This document shows positions 16,999 through 23,057 of a DNA stretch of 41,258 nt, one piece after another. Under the pieces are notes generated by a model that did not search any database, had not been told where the DNA came from, and was given only the letters and a program-made list of their open reading frames with translations. The stretch is from Bacteroidota bacterium. GTDB taxonomy: Bacteria > Bacteroidota > Bacteroidia > Cytophagales > Cyclobacteriaceae. The position numbers were made by a program, and so were the translations under genes. The stretch lies in the NCBI GenBank assembly GCA_018266055.1, contig JAFDYT010000003.1, positions 1 through 41,258 on the forward strand, read 5' to 3'. Position 1 is the stretch's first letter, and every line of letters begins with the position of its first letter.

Positions 16999-17990
16999 AA
17001 TACGTAACGCGCAAACGGATATTACAATACACGTCGGCCCGATCTACACGCCACTGGCTTAAGGGTATTCGTTTCAAAAAGCACGATAATCTCTCGCTTT
17101 ATAAATTCCTGAAGATTTTCTTTCACAACATCAATGAGGACGAAGTGATGGACAAAGCCAATGGCGTGGCCTACAATTTTATCCTCGCTATTTTTCCGGC
17201 CATTATTTTTCTTTTCACGCTCATCCCTTACGTGTCGCACTATTTTCCTGAAATAACGACCGACACGATCATGAAATTTCTTGAGGACGTGACGCCAAGC
17301 ACCATGTATGCGGCTGCATCGTCCACCATTCTGGACATTGTAAGCATTCATCGTGGCGGTCTGCTTACGTTCGGGTTTTTGTTTGCCATTTATTTATCTA
17401 CCAATGGAATGATGGCGCTCATGCGGGCATTCAACTCGTGCTACCGCACGGTGGAGAAAAGAAACTGGATTAAAATGCGCCTGACGGCAATATGGCTCAC
17501 CGTCATGCTGGCCGTTGTTTTACTGCTTGCGATTTTACTATTGGTGGTTGGGCAGATAGCCTTGAATTATGTAACCGAAAACATTGAGAAATTCAGTGAC
17601 CTTAACCTGGACAAATACACGTTGTATTTTCTTTTCGGACTTCGCTTCCTGATCATATTTGTCGTGTTTTTTGTGGCGATTTCTTTCGTGTATTATTTCG
17701 GGCCTGCCGTGCACTACAACTGGAATTTCTTTTCCATCGGATCGTTCCTGGCCACACTTGCCATCCTGGCGGTCTCCTACGGATTTTCTTATTACATCAC
17801 CAATTTCGGCAGTTATAATAAAGTCTACGGCTCTATTGGCGCTCTGATAGCCCTGATGGCCTGGGTGCAACTGATCACGCTGATTTTGCTCTTTGGCTAC
17901 GAAATCAATGCGAGCCTGCACTATGGGCGCAAGCTGGAGTCTATTAACGCGCACCAGCGCACAAAGAAAATTACGAAATCCTTCCGCTGA
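16995..17990 (+). CDS. YihY/virulence factor BrkB family membrane protein
   Basis: The product is a 331-residue polytopic inner-membrane protein with about six hydrophobic segments. It carries the family's KANGVAYNFILAIFPAIIFL segment in the first helix and the late motif YGSIGALIALMAWVQLITLI. The C-terminus is short and basic. The family was once misnamed ribonuclease BN; its true role is unsettled, with a transport function proposed. The ATG at 16995 overlaps the thioesterase stop; an upstream frame extension to 16947 lies inside that gene and is rejected. It is the last gene of the mltG operon, and the tRNA-Ser-like promoter begins 3 bases after its stop. Confidence 0.9.
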   Translation: MKYVTRKRILQYTSARSTRHWLKGIRFKKHDNLSLYKFLKIFFHNINEDEVMDKANGVAYNFILAIFPAIIFLFTLIPYVSHYFPEITTDTIMKFLEDVTPSTMYAAASSTILDIVSIHRGGLLTFGFLFAIYLSTNGMMALMRAFNSCYRTVEKRNWIKMRLTAIWLTVMLAVVLLLAILLLVVGQIALNYVTENIEKFSDLNLDKYTLYFLFGLRFLIIFVVFFVAISFVYYFGPAVHYNWNFFSIGSFLATLAILAVSYGFSYYITNFGSYNKVYGSIGALIALMAWVQLITLILLFGYEINASLHYGRKLESINAHQRTKKITKSFR

Positions 17991-17992
17991 CC

Positions 17993-18023
17993 TTGGCAGG
18001 AAAAGATTTTCCCATTACTTTTG
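17993..18023 (+). promoter_or_regulatory. Promoter facing the tRNA-Ser-like locus
   Basis: TTG (17993-17995), 20 bases and TACTTTTG (18016-18023) fit the Bacteroidota promoter exactly. The predicted start near 18030 is 20 bases before the first tRNA-Ser-derived copy, the leader one would expect for a tRNA gene. The intact tRNA-Ser is 370 bases further on, beyond a GIY-YIG gene. Confidence 0.7.
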
Positions 18024-18049
18024 CAGTCCTTAAAATTAACCGTTTGCAC

Positions 18050-18135
18050 AGAGGAGTGAGCGGTTTATTGCACCGGTCTTGTCCCAAGGGGATGCCTTTG
18101 ACAAAAACCGGAGACCCTTTACTGGGTTCGGGGAT
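18050..18135 (+). pseudogene. tRNA-Ser-derived element, copy A (D-stem deleted, anticodon-loop insert)
   Basis: The copy starts with the same acceptor 5' strand (AGAGGAG, 18050-18056) as the intact tRNA-Ser. It lacks four bases (GTAG) of the D-stem and carries a 22-base insert at 18082-18103, between bases 35 and 36 of the anticodon loop. The anticodon stem (CCGGT/ACCGG) and variable arm follow. The similarity fades in the T-arm after TTCGGGGATT, where the leader of the GIY-YIG gene begins. It cannot work as a tRNA. It sits directly behind the best promoter of the locus. Confidence 0.85.
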
Positions 18136-18152
18136 TAAATTAACTTTGGAAA

Positions 18153-18395
18153 GTGTATTATGCCTACATTTTGCAGAGTATTGTTACTAAGACCTTTTAT
18201 TATGGTCATTCGGAAGATTTGAATAAAAGGTTGATAAGGCATAATCAGGGAAAAGTTCGCTACACAAAGCCAAAAAGACCTTGGATTTTAATTTATAGTG
18301 AGACTTTTGACAACAGATTAGAAGCATATAGAAGAGAGTTGTTCTTCAAGTCAATTGAAGGATACAGATACCTGAAAGAGAAGGGTATCATTTGA
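18153..18395 (+). CDS. Small GIY-YIG nuclease family protein
   Basis: This 80-residue protein is a single GIY-YIG domain. The two signature strands are YAYILQS (residues 3-9) and FYYGHS (15-20). Conserved catalytic-type residues are present: Tyr5, Tyr17, Arg26 and His30 in LNKRLIRHN, and Glu62 in YRREL. Family members cut DNA as homing or repair nucleases, but short one-domain forms have no known job. The start is GTG, because no ATG exists between the upstream in-frame stop (18141) and the GIY strand. GC content is about 34 percent by hand count, well below the neighbours. It begins where tRNA-like copy A decays and ends 3 bases before the intact tRNA-Ser, and may be co-transcribed with both. 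Confidence 0.88.
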   Translation: MYYAYILQSIVTKTFYYGHSEDLNKRLIRHNQGKVRYTKPKRPWILIYSETFDNRLEAYRRELFFKSIEGYRYLKEKGII

Positions 18396-18398
18396 AAC

Positions 18399-18485
18399 AG
18401 AGGAGTGGTAGAGCGGTTTATTGCACCGGTCTTGAAAACCGGAGACCCTTTACGGGGTCCGGGGGTTCGAATCCCTCCTCCTCTG
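18399..18485 (+). tRNA. tRNA-Ser (anticodon UGA)
   Basis: A complete class II tRNA of 87 bases. The acceptor stem AGAGGAG pairs perfectly with CTCCTCT (18478-18484), with discriminator G. There is a 3-bp D-stem (GTA/TGC), an anticodon stem CCGGT/ACCGG with loop CTTGAAA (anticodon TGA), a long variable arm GACCC/GGGTC, and a T-arm with TTCGAAT. CCA is not encoded. It has no promoter of its own that I can see; transcription would come from 18030 through copy A and the GIY-YIG gene, unless a promoter lies inside that gene. Confidence 0.96.
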
Positions 18486-18494
18486 CTAGTTTAT

Positions 18495-18533
18495 AAAAGC
18501 CCTTGAATGAAAGTTCGAGGGCTTTTTATTTTT
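18495..18533 (+). terminator. Intrinsic terminator after tRNA-Ser
   Basis: AAAAGCCCTTGAA (18495-18507) and TTCGAGGGCTTTT (18514-18526) form a 13-bp stem with one G-U pair and a 6-base loop, followed by a T-rich tail. It is ten bases after the tRNA. Confidence 0.93.
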
Positions 18534-18534
18534 G
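18503..18534 (+). promoter_or_regulatory. Promoter-like sequence inside terminator 1
   Basis: TTG (18503-18505), 21 bases and TATTTTTG (18527-18534) match the promoter pattern, with the -7 box lying in the terminator's T tract. It would start a transcript near 18541, 29 bases before copy B. A chance match in T-rich DNA is possible. Confidence 0.35.
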
Positions 18535-18569
18535 ACTACCTGCGAAAAAAGTATCTGAAAAGAATAAAA

Positions 18570-18673
18570 TAAGGAGTAGCGGTTTATTGCACCGGTCTTG
18601 TCCCAAAGGGATGCCCTTGGCAAAAACCGGAGACCCTTTACGGGGTCCGGGGGTTCGAATCCCTCCTCCTCTG
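18570..18673 (+). pseudogene. tRNA-Ser-derived element, copy B
   Basis: From the anticodon stem's 3' strand to the discriminator (18673) it is identical to the intact tRNA. The 5' side is altered: the acceptor 5' strand has two mismatches (TAAGGAG), five bases of the D-stem region are missing, and a 22-base insert occupies 18601-18622 at the same anticodon-loop point as in copies A and C. The T-arm, variable arm and five acceptor pairs can still form. It would make a tRNA-like RNA with a long anticodon hairpin and no D-arm. Confidence 0.9.
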
Positions 18674-18682
18674 CTAGTTTAT

Positions 18683-18721
18683 AAAAGCCCTTGAATGAAA
18701 GTTCGAGGGCTTTTTATTTTT
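18683..18721 (+). terminator. Intrinsic terminator after copy B
   Basis: This is the same 13-bp stem, 6-base loop and T-rich tail as the terminator after tRNA-Ser, repeated base for base, so copy B keeps a complete 3' end. Confidence 0.92.
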
Positions 18722-18722
18722 G
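18691..18722 (+). promoter_or_regulatory. Promoter-like sequence inside terminator 2
   Basis: TTG (18691-18693), 21 bases and TATTTTTG (18715-18722) repeat the arrangement seen in terminator 1 and would start a transcript about 30 bases before copy C. It could be fortuitous. Confidence 0.35.
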
Positions 18723-18758
18723 GCTACCTGCGAAACTAATATCCTGAAAAAGAATTGC

Positions 18759-18863
18759 CCTGGAGTAGCCGTTTAATTGCGCCGGTCTTGTCCCGAAGGG
18801 ATGCCTTTGTCAAAAACCGGAGACCCTTTACGGGGTCCGGGGGTTCGAATCCCTCCTCCTCTG
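18759..18863 (+). pseudogene. tRNA-Ser-derived element, copy C
   Basis: The 3' half is identical to the intact tRNA-Ser. The 5' half is the most diverged: acceptor 5' strand CCTGGAG with only four pairs left, D region reduced as in copy B, and changes to CCGTTTAATTGCGCCGG. A 22-base insert lies at 18791-18812, at the same point as in A and B but with different bases at four to five positions. The anticodon stem is intact. It cannot be a normal tRNA. Confidence 0.9.
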
Positions 18864-18872
18864 CTAGTTTTG

Positions 18873-18907
18873 AAAAGCCCTTGAATGAAAGTTCGAGGGC
18901 TTTTTTA
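18873..18907 (+). terminator. Intrinsic terminator after copy C
   Basis: This is the third copy of the same AAAAGCCCTTGAA/TTCGAGGGCTTTT hairpin, with a run of six T. Unlike the first two, its tail does not contain a TATTTTTG box. Confidence 0.92.
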
Positions 18908-18923
18908 TTTGGGGCTACTCATT

Positions 18924-18980
18924 TTTAGGAAAGCTAAAGTGATTTCGTAGCCATCGATCACTTGTTAAATAATTCCTAAA
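18924..18980. repeat. Nested inverted repeat after the tRNA-like array
   Basis: The outer arms TTTAGGAA (18924-18931) and TTCCTAAA (18973-18980) and the inner arms AAGTGAT (18937-18943) and ATCACTT (18957-18963) are all perfect and coaxial. There is no T tract, so it is not an ordinary terminator. A GGCTAC/GTAGCC pair (18913-18918, 18947-18952) overlaps and could form an alternative fold. It may be an operator for the next gene or an element end. Confidence 0.6.
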
Positions 18981-19051
18981 GCCATCACAACCAGCCCCTC
19001 CTGAAATAATCAAAATACTATATTGCCTTTTTATACCAATTGCTTCTGGTG

Positions 19052-21310
19052 ATGAGATTTGTTGTATTGCTCCTTTTTGTTCCTTGCCTGATGTTTGCCC
19101 AAAATAAACCGGGCACGGGCCTTACTATTCAAAAAGCAAAAGGTGCCATCAAACTCGACGGGATCCTTGATGAACCCGACTGGCTCGAAGCGGATGTAGC
19201 CAAAGACTGGTACCTCAATTATCCCACTGATACTGCGTTGGCCCCAAAGCAAACCGAAGCGCGCGTTACCTTTAACGAACATTATTTCTACATTTCATTT
19301 GTCTGCTACGATGACGAATCGAGGGATATGATCAATTCGCTGCGAAGGGATTTTGACTACGAGCGCAACGATAACGTGGGTATGAACATCGGCCCCTACA
19401 ATGATCGCATCAACGGATTTTTCTTTGTGATCACGCCTAAGGGAATTCAAATGGAAGGAACCATTTCCGGCGCAGGCACGGCCGAAGATTCGTTTGGCAT
19501 CAGTTGGGATAACAAATGGTATAGCAAAGTGGTGCGCTACGCGGACAAATGGATTGCCGAGATCGCCATTCCCTTCAAGAGCTTTCGCTACAAGAGTAAC
19601 CTGAAAGAATGGAACATCGCCTTCGACCGGTCCGACAAAAAAAGAAATCACAAGTCGGCATGGATTCATACGCCGATTCAATACACAACAGGTTCGTTTG
19701 CCTATTCAGGACAGTTGCTGTGGAAAGATCCTATTCCTCCGGCGCACACCAATATCTCGTTGATTCCATACGTGGCGGGCAATGCCTCAACAGATCATGA
19801 AGTTCAGCCATCCACGCAGACATCGAGCCTCACTGCAGGATTAGATGCAAAAGTAGCCGTGACTCCTGCGCTAAACCTCGACCTTACCGTTAACCCTGAT
19901 TTCTCACAAGTGGAAGTCGATCAGCAAGTGATCAACTTGACAAGATTCGAGTTTAAGTTTCCGGAGAAACGGCAATTCTTTTTAGAGAACAACGACCTTT
20001 TTGATAAGGCAGGCTTTCCAGAGTCGCGTGTTTTCTTTTCCAGAAGAATTGGGTTAGTAAAAGGCAAAGACGGTTTGTATCAGAGAACACCCATTGCTTT
20101 TGGTGCGCGCTTGAGTGGCTCCTTAAGCAAACGCTGGCGCCTGAGCACCATGAACATGCAAACCAAAGAAAATCTGTCGCTTGGGTTGCCCACTCAGAAT
20201 TACACAGTGGCTACCCTTCAGCACAATTTCTGGCATCAGTCGAACATTGCGATTACCTACGCCGATAAAGAAACTCTTGGCGTCGGCCCCGGTGACTCCA
20301 CAAAGTATTTTCACGACGGAGTTTTTCAAACCGACCTGCTACACAACAGTCCCAACAAAATCCGTAACACCTACAACCGTGTGATTGATGCTGATCTGGA
20401 GTCGTACAGTAAAGACAACAAGTGGTACACCAGCGCTTTCTTCGCCAAGTCATTTGACGACTTTTCACGCTCACAAAATACTTCGGGTGGATCATACCTT
20501 CAGTACAACAAACGCCAGATCACTGCTACCATTGGAAGCAGTTTCATTGGAAAGAACTATAATGCTGAAGCTGGTTACGTTCCAAGTCACGGAATTTATC
20601 CCGGTCAGATTAATTACTTTGCCAGCGGTGCACTTCGCTTTTATCCCAAGCAAAATGTAGTATTCATGGGGCCCCAGGCGATGCTTCAGCAAACGTACAT
20701 TCCCGACGGCACACTCACCGATCGCCAATACACTTTTTCGTACAATGTTAATTTTATTAATACCGCCACACTTTTATTTTCCTACAATTACATCTACTCA
20801 CGGCTGACAGCAGATTTCAATCCGATCGACCCAACTACACTCACCAATTTCAAAACTGGTGAAGAGTACACGTGGCAAAATGGCTCCGTTACTTTTCAAA
20901 GCAACACACGAAAAATTGTGAACCTTACAACGCAAGCTACCTTTGGCGGATTTTATAATGGCACTAATTTCGACATCAACGGACAGCTGAATTACCGGTA
21001 TCAGCCTTACGGAAATGTATCGCTCCGGTTTGATTACAATGATTTGAGATTGCCCGGCAATTACGGCAACGAAAAACTGTTTTTGATCGGGCCAAGATTT
21101 GATGTCACTTTTACCGACAAAATTTTCCTTACCACTTACGTGCAATACAACAAGTTACTTGACAACATGAATCTCAATGCGCGGTTTCAATGGCGCTACA
21201 AGCCTGCGTCAGATTTTTATATTGTGTACACTGAAAACTATCTGCCCGAAACATTCTTCAGCAAAAACCGCGCGCTGGTGTTCAAGTTCACTTACTGGCT
21301 CAACATCTAG
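19052..21310 (+). CDS. DUF5916 protein with CBM9-like N-terminal domain
   Basis: This is an exported protein of 752 residues. A signal peptide of about 17 residues ends in LMFAQ. Residues 25-220 resemble family 9 carbohydrate-binding domains (AIKLDGILDEPDWLEADVA, then PKQTEARVTFNEHYFYISF). The rest is the DUF5916 region: NPDFSQVEVDQQVINLTRF near residue 290, the EKRQFFLENNDLF segment, and a C-terminal half of alternating aromatic strands that ends in a hydrophobic YWLN, which suggests an outer-membrane beta-barrel. The function of DUF5916 is not established. ATG 19052 gives the signal peptide; the TTG four codons upstream is less likely. The gene is monocistronic, behind the tRNA-like array. 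Confidence 0.87.
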   Translation: MRFVVLLLFVPCLMFAQNKPGTGLTIQKAKGAIKLDGILDEPDWLEADVAKDWYLNYPTDTALAPKQTEARVTFNEHYFYISFVCYDDESRDMINSLRRDFDYERNDNVGMNIGPYNDRINGFFFVITPKGIQMEGTISGAGTAEDSFGISWDNKWYSKVVRYADKWIAEIAIPFKSFRYKSNLKEWNIAFDRSDKKRNHKSAWIHTPIQYTTGSFAYSGQLLWKDPIPPAHTNISLIPYVAGNASTDHEVQPSTQTSSLTAGLDAKVAVTPALNLDLTVNPDFSQVEVDQQVINLTRFEFKFPEKRQFFLENNDLFDKAGFPESRVFFSRRIGLVKGKDGLYQRTPIAFGARLSGSLSKRWRLSTMNMQTKENLSLGLPTQNYTVATLQHNFWHQSNIAITYADKETLGVGPGDSTKYFHDGVFQTDLLHNSPNKIRNTYNRVIDADLESYSKDNKWYTSAFFAKSFDDFSRSQNTSGGSYLQYNKRQITATIGSSFIGKNYNAEAGYVPSHGIYPGQINYFASGALRFYPKQNVVFMGPQAMLQQTYIPDGTLTDRQYTFSYNVNFINTATLLFSYNYIYSRLTADFNPIDPTTLTNFKTGEEYTWQNGSVTFQSNTRKIVNLTTQATFGGFYNGTNFDINGQLNYRYQPYGNVSLRFDYNDLRLPGNYGNEKLFLIGPRFDVTFTDKIFLTTYVQYNKLLDNMNLNARFQWRYKPASDFYIVYTENYLPETFFSKNRALVFKFTYWLNI

Positions 21311-21366
21311 TCCAATTTATTTTTTCTAAATAGTTAGCCGGCGTAATTCCTACCGGTTTAATAGAC

Positions 21367-21374
21367 TATATTTG
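21367..21374 (+). promoter_or_regulatory. -7 box before the CAT-type permease gene
   Basis: TATATTTG is a perfect TAnnTTTG box 22 bases before ATG 21396 and predicts a 15-base leader. No TTG is seen at the right distance upstream. Confidence 0.45.
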
Positions 21375-21395
21375 CCGCCACTTTAGTTTTTTCTT

Positions 21396-22844
21396 ATGCG
21401 TTTAAAATCTATTGCCACGCTGCAGCGCGAAGCGAACGAAATCGGCACGAACACGCTCAAGCGAAGTCTTAGTGCAGTAAACCTTGTTGCCATTGGCATC
21501 GGTGTAATTATTGGAGCTGGCTTGTTTTCCTTAACGGGGATTGCTGCCGCCAATCACGCTGGTCCTGCGGTGACGCTATCTTTCATCATCGCTGCCGTGG
21601 GCTGTGCCTTTAGCGCGTTGTGTTATGCAGAGTTTGCATCCATGGTGCCTGTAGCGGGAAGCGCCTACACGTATGCTTATGCTACACTGGGCGAATTGTT
21701 CGCCTGGATTATCGGATGGGATCTTGTGCTTGAGTATTCCGTGGGCGCTGCCACAGTTTCCATCAGTTGGTCGCAATACCTGATGCGATTTCTCAGTAAT
21801 TACAACATTCATCTTCCCGCTCAACTTACGGCCTCGCCATTTGAGACACTGACCCTTGCCGACGGATCAACCGTGACCGGGTGGATTAACTTGCCCGCCA
21901 TTCTTATCATCATTTTTATTACAGCCATAATTATTCGCGGCACCAAAGGGTCGGCTATCTTCAATGTCATTGTCGTTTCTTTGAAAATCGGAGTCGTGAT
22001 TGTATTTATTGCGTTGGGTTGGAATTACATCAACCCCGACAACTATGTGCCTTACATACCGGCTAATACCGGGACCTTCGGTGAGTTTGGATTGAGTGGA
22101 ATTTTTCGAGGAGCTGGAGTTGTGTTTTTTGTTTTCATTGGTTTTGATATCGTTGCAACGATGGCGCAGGAAGCCAAAAATCCGCAACGCAACATGCCGA
22201 TTGGGATCATTGGTTCGCTGGTGATTTGTACTTTGCTTTTTGGCCTTTTCAGTTTTGTCATGACCGGCCTGGCCAACTATACAGAATTCAAAAACAGCGC
22301 GGCGCCGGTCGCTATAGCGATTGAAAAAACTCCCTTCGTTTGGCTAAGTCAGGCGATTATCCTGGCCATTATTATTGGATACACTTCAGTGATTCTTGTG
22401 GACTTGCTCGGCCAGTCTCGGGTTTTCTTTTCTATGAGCCGCGATGGCTTATTACCAAAATTATTTTCGCAAGTTCATCCCAAATTCAACACGCCTTATA
22501 AAGGAAATATCCTGCTTTGCATTTTCATTTCGCTCTTTGCGGGTTTAGTTCCTATCAGCGTAGTGGGCGAAATGACTAGCATCGGGACGTTGCTGGCATT
22601 TATTATGGTTTGTCTTGGCGTACTTATTTTGCGTAAGCGTCAGCCTAACCTGCCGCGTGCTTTTAAAACGCCGTGGGTACCGGTCGTTCCTATCCTAGGA
22701 ATCATCACCTGCCTGGCCATGATGGTGTCACTACCTCTGGGAACATGGATACGGCTATTTAGTTGGCTGGCCATCGGGCTCGTAGTTTATTTCTTCTTTG
22801 GAAAAAAGAATAGCAAGGTCTTTAATGAACAAAAAAATGAATAA
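21396..22844 (+). CDS. APC family permease, cationic amino-acid transporter (CAT) type
   Basis: This is a 482-residue inner-membrane transporter with about 12 hydrophobic segments. The N-terminal REANEIGTNTLKRSLSAVNL and the first helix GIGVIIGAGLFSLTGIAA are typical of CAT-type permeases, as are FVFIGFDIVATMAQEAKNPQ near residue 245 and FFSMSRDGLLP near 345. Members carry Lys, Arg or neutral amino acids, and the exact substrate is open. It differs from the permease at 5299-6705, which is from another APC branch. The gene is followed by tRNA-Lys on the same strand. Confidence 0.92.
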   Translation: MRLKSIATLQREANEIGTNTLKRSLSAVNLVAIGIGVIIGAGLFSLTGIAAANHAGPAVTLSFIIAAVGCAFSALCYAEFASMVPVAGSAYTYAYATLGELFAWIIGWDLVLEYSVGAATVSISWSQYLMRFLSNYNIHLPAQLTASPFETLTLADGSTVTGWINLPAILIIIFITAIIIRGTKGSAIFNVIVVSLKIGVVIVFIALGWNYINPDNYVPYIPANTGTFGEFGLSGIFRGAGVVFFVFIGFDIVATMAQEAKNPQRNMPIGIIGSLVICTLLFGLFSFVMTGLANYTEFKNSAAPVAIAIEKTPFVWLSQAIILAIIIGYTSVILVDLLGQSRVFFSMSRDGLLPKLFSQVHPKFNTPYKGNILLCIFISLFAGLVPISVVGEMTSIGTLLAFIMVCLGVLILRKRQPNLPRAFKTPWVPVVPILGIITCLAMMVSLPLGTWIRLFSWLAIGLVVYFFFGKKNSKVFNEQKNE

Positions 22845-22883
22845 GGTTTTTGAGGATCAATTCGTATTCCGCTTTCTATGAAT

Positions 22884-22891
22884 TAATTTTG
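22884..22891 (+). promoter_or_regulatory. -7 box before tRNA-Lys
   Basis: TAATTTTG is a perfect TAnnTTTG box ending 15 bases before the tRNA. A TTCG at 22861-22864, 19 bases upstream, could be a weak -33 element. Confidence 0.5.
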
Positions 22892-22906
22892 TCCTGTTCA
22901 TAAAAC

Positions 22907-22979
<73 letters not shown>

Positions 22980-23002
22980 CTTAAAGTTTGCACGTGAACA
23001 AC

Positions 23003-23037
23003 AAAAATGGCTCAGAAAATTCTGAGCCATTTTTTAT
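23003..23037. terminator. Bidirectional intrinsic terminator
   Basis: AAAATGGCTCAG and CTGAGCCATTTT form a 12-bp stem around AAAATT, flanked by an A run on the left and a T run on the right. It can end the tRNA-Lys transcript on the plus strand and the M1 peptidase transcript on the minus strand. Confidence 0.9.
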
Positions 23038-23057
23038 TTTTCTCAATTGAATAACGA

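Larger units (their letters stand above)
18399..18918 (+). repeat. Tandem repeat of tRNA-Ser/terminator unit, three copies of 188-190 bp
   Basis: The discriminator bases of the intact tRNA and of copies B and C are at 18485, 18673 and 18863, a period of 188 and 190. Each unit holds a tRNA-Ser 3' half, the spacer CTAGTTT, a strong terminator and a tail resembling GRCTACCTGCGAAA. From the 3' half of the anticodon stem through the terminator the units are nearly identical. The 5' halves differ. Confidence 0.9.

Noticed and set aside
18082-18103. Insert read as a self-splicing or archaeal-type tRNA intron
   Set aside because: 22 bases is far too short for a group I intron, no splice motif is visible, and an intact intron-free tRNA-Ser is present. 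I treat it as an insert of unknown nature.
17993-18190. 65-residue open frame over tRNA-like copy A
   Set aside because: It is a translation of the promoter, the tRNA-derived copy and the GIY-YIG gene start in another frame, with no independent coding signal.
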